Part shown: positions 39,760-49,085 of the stretch, piece after piece
How positions within the stretch are numbered: the first letter of the stretch is position 1
Layout: each line of letters begins with the position of its first letter
NCBI GenBank assembly: GCA_014084085.1
Contig: NPFB01000070.1
Location: forward strand, 62,001-126,000
Origin: Hondaea fermentalgiana
Lineage: Eukaryota > Sar > Bigyra > Thraustochytrida > Thraustochytriidae
Reading direction: 5' to 3'
Length of the DNA: 64,000 nucleotides
Notes under the pieces: generated by a model
The model's database searches: none
Told to the model about the DNA's origin: nothing
The model's input: only the letters and a program-made list of their open reading frames with translations
Position numbers and translations under genes: made by a program

Positions 39760-40061
39760 TCGATTATTTTCCAGGCTATCACGCGCTTCTGGAGTCTTGG
39801 TGCTAGTTACTGTAAATCTCGCGTCGGCGAGAGGAAGTTTGCCCCACATGTTGATTTCATTGGGAATAGGTAAATGCAATGACGGTGAGAGCAAGGTCAT
39901 TTCGGGCTCGTCGATTACTTTCCAGGCTATCACGCGCTTCTGGAGTCTTGGTGCTAGTAACTGTAAATCTCGCGTCGGAGAGAGGAAGTTTGCCCCACAT
40001 GTTGATTTCATTGGGAATAAGTAAATGCAATGACGGTGAGGGCAAGGTCATTTCGGGCTCT
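39760..40061. repeat. Tandem direct duplication, 2 x 151 bp
   Basis: Two copies with a period of 151 bp (for example ACGCGCTTCTGGAGTCTTGG at 39781 and 39932), differing at only a few positions. It lies between the convergent DCAF1 and Kelch-PstS genes. No terminal inverted repeats or coding signal are evident. Confidence 0.9.
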
Positions 40062-40225
40062 TTTGCCATGATGACGGCGAGCGAGCGAGTGAGCTCTCGC
40101 TTCAGTGGTCAGAGACAAGTCCAAAAATGACATTCATTATATAAAAGATTACTTTTTATGAACGTCGCTCTCGTTAAAAAAAAGAAGAAGAAAGAAAGTG
40201 TGTGTGGGGGGATCTGTGTTTGGCT

Positions 40226-42760
40226 TTAAACAACGCGGATGGCAGCCGACGCGCTCGCGCCCGAACCCTGCGAGAGATTGTCATCGTCGATGGGGCGACC
40301 GGTCTGAGAAACACGCTTGGCGTTACGCACAGAAGAGCGGACCTTGCACATCATGACAAGCACAATGACGAGGATGATCATGTCAATGACAGCAAAGATG
40401 AGAGCCGCCACAGCAATGGCGATGGCGGTGTCGACTTCATGGTGAATGTGGGAAGAGCTGTCATCATCATCATGGTCATGGTCATCATCGTCCTCGATCT
40501 CCGCAACTTGAGCAGAGAGTTCAGACGTGGTTGCGGTGAGGGCCTCATACTTGGTCTGAAGGTCCTCAATCGCCTGCTGAGAGACGACCTCGCGCTTCTC
40601 ACTGATGACGTAGGGCCCGGCGCCGGTGATAACCTGAGTGTCGGTCTCAAAGATGAATTCCTCGACGTCGTCGGGCATCTCGAGGTTGGCGAGGCCATTC
40701 TCGCAGAGCTCGCGAATCGAGTCGGTAAGAGGCGAGAAGCTGTAGTCTTGCATGAGGGTCTGACCGAGGTCCGCGTCAAGAACATAGGTGAGGAAGGCCT
40801 TGAGCAGAGCGGCCGAAGAGCCCATGGTGCTGAGGTCTTCACGCACGTAAATGTACGAGACAAGAACGATGGGCCAGGCGCCTTCGCCATCTGTGTCAAT
40901 GAGGTTGACGCCGGAAAAGTCGGAGGTAACGTTCGAGGGCCAGCCGTTGAAGGCGTCAGCGGCAGCGGCAATGCCGTCCGCGGAGGCCTGGACGAGGTCC
41001 CCGTTTTTGTTGTACATGTGAATCTCCGTTAGGGAGTCCGGATAGCCATGGCTGACGGAGAGGTAACCAATCGAGTACTCGGTGTCCTCGAGGTGGTCCT
41101 GAATGCCGCCAGAGCCGGCATCGGACTCGCAGGTGCCGGTGAGATCACAGGGCCAGGTGGAGAGCTTGGAGCCAACATTGTCCGCGATCCACTCGCTTTC
41201 GCACTGACTGTTCATGTAGGTGGTGAAGCCCGAGGTGCTGCTCGAGCCCGAGGTGCGGTGGACAGCCTTGATGTCCTCATCGATGTCACGGATCCACTCG
41301 TTGTCCTCGTGCTCGTCGGCAAGTTCACTCCAAGTGGAGTAGCCGCCGTTGTAGATCTTGGCGAGGCCACAGGCGGAAATGACGAGCTTGCGGTCCTCTA
41401 CGCTGCGGAGCTCCGGGATGTTGACGTAAACGGAGATGGCGCCAAAGGCAAAGGGAAACTGCGCAATGTTGTGGTGCTCAGTGATGGTCTCGTAGTCCTC
41501 GTTATCAAAGGGGATATCACCAGAGCCGAACTGCGTGTAGGGGAGGTAGGCCGTGGAGGAGTCGCCGAGCATCTCAGCCTGACCGTCGCCGCTGCCAATG
41601 GCACGGTAAGACATCTTGATGGGGATGCGGGTGCCCGAGTGGAAGAGGTTAAAAACGTGCCAGAAAAAAGAGGATGGGTTCGTCGTACCACTGCCGTGAA
41701 GGGTAATGGTGGACGAGGAGTAGAGGTCCGAGACCTCGGTAAAGGCAATGATGGTACCAAGGAGCGTGACTTCGGCATCAGCGTTACTCTCGACATCCTT
41801 TTGGTCGCCGACCACGTGAGCGCCACCGAAGAGATAGACGGTGTCACCAATGGTGGCGGCGGGGAAGCGGAAGCGCTGCTCGTCGAGCTCACCGGCGTGA
41901 CGCCACTCGTCCTGGTGTAGGACCTCGATCGTCTCGAGCTCGGCGCCCGTGGTCTGGCCGCCAAAGACGTAGAGGCGGTCGTTGAGGACAGCGGCAGCCT
42001 TGTCACCGCGGGGCTTGGTGAGCGAGGCGCTCTCGAGGGTCCACGTGTTCTCGTTGGGGTCAAAGCGCTCCAGACTGGCAATGTGCTCGTACGATGCGCC
42101 GTAGCCGCCAATGACGTACGCCTCGCCGTCAAAGACGACGGAGCCAGCATCGGCGCGGGCCTCGTTGAGTTCGGCGCCGGTCACGTTGATGGCAGTCTCG
42201 GTGATGGCAATGGTGCTGCTGACCGGGGTCCAGTCAGCGCCCCAGCCGCCGGTGTAGTAGACGGTGTCGCCGAGACCGAAGGCGGTGCCGTCGGCGATGC
42301 CGGAGTCAAGCTGGAGGGCCGAGGGGGACTCCCAGGTGTTGGTCGAAGGATCGTAGATGTCGACCTCGACGGGGTAGTCGCTGTTATCCGTGGATACGCC
42401 GCCGACGACGACGACCTTGCCGTTGGACAGGGCAGCGGCGCCGTGGCGGAAGCGCGGGCGGGGTGCGTCCGCCACCTCAACGAGGATCTCATCCGAGGTG
42501 AGCGCGTTGGGGTCAAATAGGTAGGCCTTGGCGGAGACGTCGGTGCATTCGCCGTCGACCTTGACCTGCGCAAAGCAGCCTCCGAAGAGGAAGACCTTGG
42601 TGCCGTCCTCGACGAGGGTGGCGGTGAAGTCAGACATTTCTTGGGGAAGCGTCGTGCTCAGGGACTCTACGGTGTGCTGCATGGGCTCCACGAAAGCTGC
42701 CGCGGCGACCTGTGCGAGCGCGCCGGCCGCGACGGCCAGGACTGCGCCCTTGGTCATCAT
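40226..42760 (-). CDS. Kelch beta-propeller + PstS-like phosphate-binding domain, single-pass membrane protein
   Basis: An 844-aa protein. Signal peptide at 1-22 (GAVLAVAAGALAQVAAAA). Kelch repeats at about 45-325: VFLFGGC, VVVVGGVS, VYYTGGWG, AYVIGGYG, LYVFGGQT and VYLFGGAH, each followed by the usual D-P-x-x-x-x-W type element, so about six blades. A PstS-like periplasmic-binding domain follows at about 351-700: TLHGSGTTNPS, RAIGSGDGQ, FGSGDIPF, HRTSGSSSTSGF (the phosphate-contact loop of PstS is HRSDGSGTT) and SIGYLSVSHG. A coiled coil (about 722-756), an Asp/His-rich juxtamembrane stretch (757-775), one TM (777-804) and a 40-residue basic/Ser cytosolic tail end the protein. Topology is type I. 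The domain calls are solid; a role in phosphate or phospho-ligand sensing is inference. Confidence 0.85.
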   Translation of the reverse strand: MMTKGAVLAVAAGALAQVAAAAFVEPMQHTVESLSTTLPQEMSDFTATLVEDGTKVFLFGGCFAQVKVDGECTDVSAKAYLFDPNALTSDEILVEVADAPRPRFRHGAAALSNGKVVVVGGVSTDNSDYPVEVDIYDPSTNTWESPSALQLDSGIADGTAFGLGDTVYYTGGWGADWTPVSSTIAITETAINVTGAELNEARADAGSVVFDGEAYVIGGYGASYEHIASLERFDPNENTWTLESASLTKPRGDKAAAVLNDRLYVFGGQTTGAELETIEVLHQDEWRHAGELDEQRFRFPAATIGDTVYLFGGAHVVGDQKDVESNADAEVTLLGTIIAFTEVSDLYSSSTITLHGSGTTNPSSFFWHVFNLFHSGTRIPIKMSYRAIGSGDGQAEMLGDSSTAYLPYTQFGSGDIPFDNEDYETITEHHNIAQFPFAFGAISVYVNIPELRSVEDRKLVISACGLAKIYNGGYSTWSELADEHEDNEWIRDIDEDIKAVHRTSGSSSTSGFTTYMNSQCESEWIADNVGSKLSTWPCDLTGTCESDAGSGGIQDHLEDTEYSIGYLSVSHGYPDSLTEIHMYNKNGDLVQASADGIAAAADAFNGWPSNVTSDFSGVNLIDTDGEGAWPIVLVSYIYVREDLSTMGSSAALLKAFLTYVLDADLGQTLMQDYSFSPLTDSIRELCENGLANLEMPDDVEEFIFETDTQVITGAGPYVISEKREVVSQQAIEDLQTKYEALTATTSELSAQVAEIEDDDDHDHDDDDSSSHIHHEVDTAIAIAVAALIFAVIDMIILVIVLVMMCKVRSSVRNAKRVSQTGRPIDDDNLSQGSGASASAAIRVV

Positions 42761-43224
42761 CTTGTTTTGTCTTGCCTTTCCTTACAAGGCAACGATCGAC
42801 GGAAAGAAAGAAAGAAGGAAAGAAAGAAGCCAAATTCGCCTCCCGCTTCACCCGCGCTTGCGGCGCTTGCTGCTCGCCCCGGAGCTCGAGGCCGCCGGCG
42901 AGCGCTTGCCGTCGCCTTTCCCCGCCGCGCCCACGACCGCGAGCTTGTGCTGCTGCGCCACCACGCGCTGCCACAACAGCCACAGCGAGAGCGCGCCCGC
43001 AATCTTGCTCGCCCTCCGCGCGTTCCCGGTCTGTCGAGGCCCGCGGGGATCCAGAGAAAGCGGTCTGCCGTGGCTGTTGCTGCACTCACTGCCACGCCAT
43101 CAAGCAATCTATCTTCGATCGATCTCTATCTGTCTAGCCATCGATCGACCCACGAAGGAATCACTGTCAATCAATGGAACGAATGACTGGTCGAACGGGA
43201 GTTGGGTAGTACAGCGCGCGGCCG

Positions 43225-43227
43225 AAA

Positions 43228-43285
<58 letters not shown>

Positions 43286-43310
43286 GGAAAGAAAGATGGA
43301 AAGAAAGATA
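43225..43310. repeat. GAAA-type tetranucleotide repeat
   Basis: Tandem AAGA/GAAA units with a few GATG interruptions, about 450 bp upstream of the Kelch-PstS start (TTTC in that gene's sense). Confidence 0.9.
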
Positions 43311-46058
43311 GATGGAAACAAGGCAACCCTCGACGGACTCGCCGCGGCCGCGTGCCGCCCTGCCTGGGACTTCGATCAGGAATCTCGGCGACTGCAACCT
43401 CGCGTGCTGTGGCCGTCGGCCGAGGCTCGCCCCGCCACGCGGCAGAAGCGAACGAGCTTGTAACGCGGGGTTGGTTGGGTTTCTTTCGTGGCCAGCGTCG
43501 CGTCGCGAATCCTGCTTTCGGAGGGCGGCAGAGAGAAAGGAAATCTTTCCTTCCTTCGATCGCATTCATCTTGATCTTATTTACCCGCAGCGGTTGGCGT
43601 GAGTTAGCAAGGGATGTGGGGAAGGGTAGAGGAGAGCTAGCTAGAGTGAGGGGAAGCAAAGAGGGTGTCTCCCCTGAAAAAGGCGCCGACGCGCTGGCTT
43701 CGTGATGCGTGCCCACCGGGACAGAGCCTGCACTGTGGTGCGATATCTCTCAATTCTCTCCACTGGTCTTAAGTCAGCCACATCTCCCACTCTTGTCATT
43801 CCTCTGTGGAAAGACGCTAGGCAGACAAAGCATGTCTCCACTGTCAGATGCGGGGCAGCTCAGAGGGTGCGGTCTTTAAGGCCATTTCTCCCTCACAAAT
43901 CACCCATTTCCTCCTCCGCGCTCATATTTATCGCCGCCATAATTTAAGGCGGCTCCGCGCTGGGACACCCCGCATCTCGGCATGTTGCGTTCTCCCTCTC
44001 CCCCCTCACCCCTTCTGCTTCCACCCCAGCCGGCAAATCAACTTTCCCCCCTCTTCCACCCCCCTGCCATGCTTGCCGGGAGAGAAAGAAGAAAGAAAAG
44101 CAATCGATCGATCAATGGTCGATCGCTCGATCTCGCCCTCTCTCCAAACAGACCCGCGCGCGACTGCGCTTTCCGCCCCACCCTGCCGCGCCCCTCCGGT
44201 GCTGGTGGCCCCCGTTGGGACGCGCACTCGGCGCACCAGGCTCCGGGCCGGGCCGCTTGGCGCGCGATTCAGAGTGGCACGAGGTGCTGCTGCGTTCAAT
44301 TCGGGTCCCTCGAAGATCGCTCGACTTCCTTTCTTTCTTTCATTCTTTCTTCTTTGCTTTTTTTTCTTTTCTCGATTTCTTTCTCTGACGTCTGTCTTGT
44401 CTTGCCTTGTCTTGTCTTGGTCGCGCGCAAGCTTCAAGTCGAGCGAGGATCTTCCCCGCCGCGGCATCTGAAGGCCACACTGGCGCGGACCGCCGCGTTT
44501 CTTGGCCGGACGCGCGTCTGCGTCTGCGTCTGCGTCTGCGTCCCGCGACCATCCGTTGCTCGGGCCCGCGCGGCTGCGGCGCCTCGAGCGCTCGCCGCGA
44601 GGGCACGTCATCCACCCATCCATCCGTGCCATTCACGCGCCGGCCCCACAGCCTCCATTCCGCACTTGCGCGGCCTATTCTCCACTTGCGCAGGCCGCTT
44701 TGTTCCACTTCTGCGTGCCGGACTTCTTCCGCTCCTCTTCCTTTCCGGGCGCCGCCTCTTCCTTTTCCGCGCTTCCTCTTCCTTTTTTCAAACGTCTCCT
44801 TCTTCGCGCTCCTCCCCTCGCAGTCGCCGCCGCCGCCTTCACGCGGCGCTCTCGTCTCGTCTCGTCTTGTCTCGTCTCGTCTCGACTCGAGTCGCCCGGC
44901 TTCATGGCCTCGCGCGCGGCGACGGGAAAGAAAGGTCTTCCTCGATCTGCTGCTGCGTCGCTTGCAAGGTTTTTCTTTGTCATGGTCGGTTGGTCCTGCA
45001 GCTGCTTTCGAGTGAGCGCGTTCAAGCTCAAGCTGGAGCAGCGGTTCCTGCCCCCTGCTCGCCGAATCCGCCTCGTGCCCGCGAGCTGCGCTGCTCGTGC
45101 TTGCGCTCGAGCTCGAGCTCGTGCTCGCTCCAAGACCGGTCTCGCGCCGACTTGCGCTTTCGCATGCCGCGCTCGCAGCCGCTCCGCGCGCGCGTCTTGA
45201 GCATGGCATGCCGACCGTTGGCTGGTCAGTGGCCAGGGGAGCAGGGCTGGCTGGCTGGCAGGCAGGCTGGACCGGGACGGTCGACATGTGAAATCCAGGC
45301 TGTTCAGGAGCCGCTCGGGGCCGGGACGTGCGCGCGTGCGTGCGTGCGTGCGTCTGCGTGTCGCAGGCGACGATGTCGGTCCTGACGAAGGAATGAGGGA
45401 GGGATGAGATCGAGCCAAGTGCGAAGGGAGATATACAATGATCGTCATATCAGCATCGCCATGGATGAAGCGGAAAAGAGGTTGGTTGTAGAAAAGAAGC
45501 AAAGATGGAGGATTGCATCCTCACTTGTTTGCAAGCGCTGTGCTGCTCGTCGCAGTCGCATCTTTTCAAAGAGGTGATCAGGCATATTGTGTTCGATACA
45601 CCGAAATGGTCCTCTGAGCGTTGATCGTCTGTGTGCTTCAAGATCTCATCAAGATCTCAACGAGAAGTGTAGCTGTGTTCTAGTCTCACAACACTACAAA
45701 GGTGTTCATGCAATCACTTGTTGTGCTGCAGCAAGCCTGTCTGTCATATGACATTTGACGCACTGCACACTGACGGAAGCGGTGGTCACGGTCCTCTTTC
45801 CACTGGGATTTTCACAAGATGTAGCAAAATCTCGCCATTGTCCCAGGTTTCTCTCATCTTTCGACCATTGGCATCCACAAGGGCGACTGATCATAGCTGC
45901 ATAGCCATCCTAATTTGGTAGAATTGGCAACGCAAACAACAAGAAGCCTGTCTCAAGGTGCCATGCCTTGGTCATTTTTATTTTATAAATGGATAAAAAC
46001 GTTTTTTACAGCAGGAGCCGCCAGCAGCAGCAACTCATCGTTCGACAATCTTGCCTCT

Positions 46059-46059
<1 letters not shown>

Positions 46060-46090
<31 letters not shown>
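46060..46090 (+). repeat. CGTG tetranucleotide repeat in the KdsA leader
   Basis: About seven tandem GTGC/CGTG units end 20 nt before the KdsA ATG at 46110. Confidence 0.85.
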
Positions 46091-46091
<1 letters not shown>

Positions 46092-46109
46092 AGTGAGTCC
46101 GCGTCAAAG

Positions 46110-46970
46110 ATGCCGGCAACGCCGCTCCCATGGACCTGCGTAGCCCGCGGCGTCGGCACAGGGCGATTCGCTTTGGTGGCCGGCCTCAACGTTCTCGAGG
46201 ATGATGTCAAGCTCGTGAGGGAGACGGCCAGCGCCGTTGCTGAAGCCGCGCGAGAGGCGGGCCTCGGTCAGGTCGTCTTCAAGGCCTCGTGGGACAAGGC
46301 CAACCGCACGAGCGCCTCGAGCTTTCGCGGACCTGGCCTTCAACGTGGTCTCGAGCTCCTCGCCGAAGCCAAAGACGCCTCTGGCCTCCCCGTCGTCACT
46401 GACGTTCACGAGACATCCCACGTGGACGCCGTAGCCGAGGTGGCCGATGTTTTGCAAATTCCATCCTTTTTGTGCCGTCAAACAGATCTCCTCTCCGCAG
46501 CGGCGCGCACGGGTCGAGGCGTGCACATAAAGCGCGGCCAAATGGTCGGCCCAGGCGTCATGGGTCACGCCGTGGAAAAGTGCCGCCTCGCAGGCAATGA
46601 TCAGGTCGCCGTGTGCGAGCGCGGGATCATGCTCGGTCTCGACCAGCTCGCCTTTGATCCTCGCCAGGTGATTTATCTGCAGCGAGCCTGTGGACCCGAG
46701 GTACCCATTCTTGTTGATGCAACGCACGCGTGTCAAGCGCCACCTTCGGGAAGTGCAGGAAAAAGTGGCGGCGATCGCTCGCTTGTTGCCATCACTGCAC
46801 GCGCGGCCATTGCCGCTGGCGCGGATGGAGTCTTTCTCGAGGTCCACCCGGGAAACGCGCCCTGCGATCCAGCTGTGCAGCTTCATCCGCGCGAGCTCTT
46901 GCCACTGTTACAAACGCTCAACGCCATTGCTGCGGCCGTAGACTCTTCCTCTTCCCCTGCGGCGCCTTGA
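46110..46970 (+). CDS. kdsA: 3-deoxy-D-manno-octulosonate 8-phosphate synthase (KDO-8-P synthase)
   Basis: KdsA condenses arabinose-5-phosphate with phosphoenolpyruvate to give KDO-8-phosphate. The 286-aa length is that of bacterial and plant enzymes. Diagnostic motifs in order are ALVAGLNVLED (20-30), FKASWDKANRTS (57-68), FRGPGLQ, VTDVHET, FLCRQTDLL, VAVCERGIMLG, PILVDATHACQ and FLEVHPGNAPCDP. Asn27 sits where metal-dependent enzymes have Cys, so this is the metal-independent type. The ATG follows a CGTG repeat and fits the family start. KDO is known from Gram-negative LPS and plant/green-algal pectins, so the product's use here is open. Codon and GC character match neighbouring genes, so any transfer is not recent. 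Confidence 0.9.
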   Translation: MPATPLPWTCVARGVGTGRFALVAGLNVLEDDVKLVRETASAVAEAAREAGLGQVVFKASWDKANRTSASSFRGPGLQRGLELLAEAKDASGLPVVTDVHETSHVDAVAEVADVLQIPSFLCRQTDLLSAAARTGRGVHIKRGQMVGPGVMGHAVEKCRLAGNDQVAVCERGIMLGLDQLAFDPRQVIYLQRACGPEVPILVDATHACQAPPSGSAGKSGGDRSLVAITARAAIAAGADGVFLEVHPGNAPCDPAVQLHPRELLPLLQTLNAIAAAVDSSSSPAAP

Positions 46971-47029
46971 GCTTTTTCTTTTTGTTCTCCTAGAAGAGAA
47001 AGGACTCTCAATGGCATGCACTCACTCAC

Positions 47030-48031
47030 TCACGCCTCGCGATAGACTGCCACGAGCTCGCGAATCCGATTCCGCGGAAGTGCACGCGTAACGAGACGTA
47101 TCTGCAAAAAGCAGGCGACACGGGCTACGTTAAAGGTATTGTGCATGGCCTCGCCAAGGTGGCGAAAATGTCGAGGCGGGACCCGTGCCGCCTCGAGATC
47201 CTTGCGGAGAGCCTCGCGTTGCGTCTCGTCGAGTGTCACGACCGCAGGCGCTGCCCCGAGAACGTTTTCCTCGCCATCCTCGTAGATGGAGAACCCGGTG
47301 CCGACGACGCGTAGTCCATGCATTGGCAGCTCGAGGATTGCTCGTGTTCGCAGCACGACGCGGCCATCATCATCAAGACGCAAGAGGGCCACGGGTCGTG
47401 GCTCTGCCGTGAGTTTGTAGCGTCCAATCATCTTGTCCAACACAACGCAACACTTGCCGACTGGCATGGGCACGCGCGGGTTCGCACGATCTTCAGGCCG
47501 AGATTCGCGCACAGAGAACTCTCGTTGTCCGCGATGGTGGGTCTGGAGTTTGCGCGCCGCCTCCGCATCGGACGCAAAGTAAAACCGCACGAGCGCCACG
47601 TTTTCGTGGACCACTCTGACACTGTACACCAGTCCAAACGATGAAAAGTAGTTCATAAGCCACGACTGCACGTCGTCTTCCTCGAGCCGCCTGTTCGTGT
47701 CCTCCTCCTCCGCGTCATCCTCCGCGTCGTTGTCGTCGTCGTCGTTGTCGTCGTCTGCATCCTTTTCGACCTTGACCATGGGCTTGGGCCTCGATCGGGC
47801 GCCCGGCAACGGGCTCACAACGACCGTATGCGTAAGATCAGGAGTCCAAAAGTCCACCACTTCGTGCCGGGCGACGCACAGCTGCTGCGGCTCGCGCTCG
47901 CCGCCCTCCGGCTGTCTGCACTCCATCGCGCTCACGTCTCTGCGCTCTTGCCTCTCCTGTTGCAAATTTGAGCCATGGAACCGACCAACAATGCGTTGCG
48001 CTGCGATGCGTTGCGCTCGTTTTTTTCCCAT
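47030..48031 (-). CDS. RDM1-like protein (RAD52 motif / RRM)
   Basis: 333 aa. A basic, low-complexity start and an Asp/Glu-rich segment (about 88-112) precede an RRM-type domain (about 118-175) with YFSSFGLVYSVRV and VALVRFYFASDAEAARK. This is strikingly like the FGLLYSVRV...FYSARAAHRAQ of vertebrate RDM1, a RAD52-motif protein linked to DNA damage responses. The following block (KCCVVLDKMIGRYKL, then LELPMHGLRVVGTG) also parallels RDM1. The C-terminal 90 residues look helical. Assignment rests on these two blocks and is moderate. The ATG at 48031 is the first in frame. It is convergent with kdsA, with 59 bp between stops. Confidence 0.55.
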   Translation of the reverse strand: MGKKRAQRIAAQRIVGRFHGSNLQQERQERRDVSAMECRQPEGGEREPQQLCVARHEVVDFWTPDLTHTVVVSPLPGARSRPKPMVKVEKDADDDNDDDDNDAEDDAEEEDTNRRLEEDDVQSWLMNYFSSFGLVYSVRVVHENVALVRFYFASDAEAARKLQTHHRGQREFSVRESRPEDRANPRVPMPVGKCCVVLDKMIGRYKLTAEPRPVALLRLDDDGRVVLRTRAILELPMHGLRVVGTGFSIYEDGEENVLGAAPAVVTLDETQREALRKDLEAARVPPRHFRHLGEAMHNTFNVARVACFLQIRLVTRALPRNRIRELVAVYREA

Positions 48032-48470
48032 CACCTTTCCGTGTTATTAGAGGGCTAGGCTGCAACGAGCACCGAGTTGCCGGCAGCCGTTTGTAGCTGC
48101 TGCTGCAGCTGTGTCATATGAGGCCTAGAGCAAGATTTGAGGCGACGGGCGAACGTAGACAGACAGACGAAACTTTCATTTTTGCATTCGAACAGGCATC
48201 ACAGTCAGTTCATTCATGCGTGGTCTGAGTTGACAGCTGGAAGCCATCAAGTAGAATTTGAAGCCATGAATTGTAAATAATGGCCAATGCAAACGTCGGT
48301 CGCTTTTGTCATTTCGCACGCAAAGTTCGTTCACAACGTCAAGATTATTCCCTTCACACTTCAATCAATCAAGCAAGCACTTGGTCATTCGTTCGTTCAA
48401 GGACCCGACTCACATCGGGTCGATAAAATAGTTTACTACTAAGCTTCAGCTACTCTTGTTTGCTTTCTTC
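48032..48470. other. Intergenic region between the RDM1-like and hydrophilic-protein genes
   Basis: It holds the RDM1-like promoter and the 3' UTR of the next minus-strand gene. Short CAAG/GTTC repeats occur at about 48365-48400. No gene. Confidence 0.45.
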
Positions 48471-49085
48471 TTACTGGAGAGTAGCGGCGGCCTCCTTGGC
48501 GGCGTGCTCCTTGTCAAGAGGATCGTTGAGGTAGTTGCCCTCCTTGCCGTCGGCGCCGTCGGCCATGGCCTTCTTGGCGGCATCAACCTTGTCGCTGTCA
48601 GGGGCGCCCGAGGGCACCGAGGGCTTGACGCCCTGCATGAGCGTGGCCTTGTCGCCAGCGACAGCGCGCTTGCGCTCCTTCTCCTGCTGTGCCTCCTCGA
48701 GCTCCTTGATCTGCGAGTCGAGAGCCTGGGGCTCGCCCTTGAAGGTGTCCTTCTCCTGCACATTCTCGGGCTTGACGGTCTCGGGGAAGGCGCGCGCCGT
48801 GTCGTCGGCGGGGAGGGTCTCGAGGATCTTCTTCTTGTCGCCCACGGGCGCGTTGCGGTCGGCGGCACTCTGCGCAAGGGATCCCTCCTCGCGCTTGCTG
48901 CCCTCGTTCTCGAGCGCCTGCGTCTCCACAAAGTCCGTGGTGCCGGCAAGCTGGTCCTCGGCCAGCTGTGCGGCGCCGGCCTTGCTGTTCTTCATGTGGC
49001 CCGTCTGCGACGCCACGATGTCCTTCTGCGCGGCCAACTCGTCCGCCTTGGCGCCAAGCTGCGCGTTCTCCTCGGCGTAGCCCAT
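48471..49085 (-). CDS. Small hydrophilic, Ala/Lys/Asp/Glu-rich protein (hydrophilin/LEA-like composition)
   Basis: 204 aa starting MGYAEENAQLGAKADELAAQ. No hydrophobic segment. The sequence is dominated by A, K, E, D, Q and G, with short amphipathic helical stretches (KELEEAQQEKERKRAV). Codon choice is almost entirely C/G-ending, more extreme than most neighbours, which points to strong expression. Composition resembles stress-protective LEA/hydrophilin proteins, but no signature repeat of those families is present, so the function is unknown. Confidence 0.65.
   Translation of the reverse strand: MGYAEENAQLGAKADELAAQKDIVASQTGHMKNSKAGAAQLAEDQLAGTTDFVETQALENEGSKREEGSLAQSAADRNAPVGDKKKILETLPADDTARAFPETVKPENVQEKDTFKGEPQALDSQIKELEEAQQEKERKRAVAGDKATLMQGVKPSVPSGAPDSDKVDAAKKAMADGADGKEGNYLNDPLDKEHAAKEAAATLQ

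Larger units (their letters stand above)
39522..40225. other. Convergent intergenic region after DCAF1
   Basis: It holds a putative AATAAA and the 151-bp tandem duplication. A GAAG/GAAA-rich run precedes the end of the Kelch-PstS gene. No gene. Confidence 0.5.
42761..46109. other. 3.3-kb gene-free stretch upstream of the Kelch-PstS gene and KdsA
   Basis: It contains the GAAA repeat, CT/TTTC-rich tracts (about 44325-44400), a CTCGT repeat (about 44855-44885), GTGC repeats (about 45328-45352) and a GTGC run just 5' of KdsA (46060-46090). Long open frames exist on both strands (for example 43982-45385), but they are Arg/Ser/Pro-rich translations of GC-biased sequence with no domain. I do not call a gene. 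Confidence 0.55.

Noticed and set aside
43982..45385. 467-codon open frame on the plus strand (and a 315-codon frame opposite it)
   Set aside because: Arg/Ser/Pro/Ala-rich with Val-Cys repeats from GC-rich low-complexity DNA; no domain, no coherent hydrophobic pattern, and equally long frames exist on both strands.
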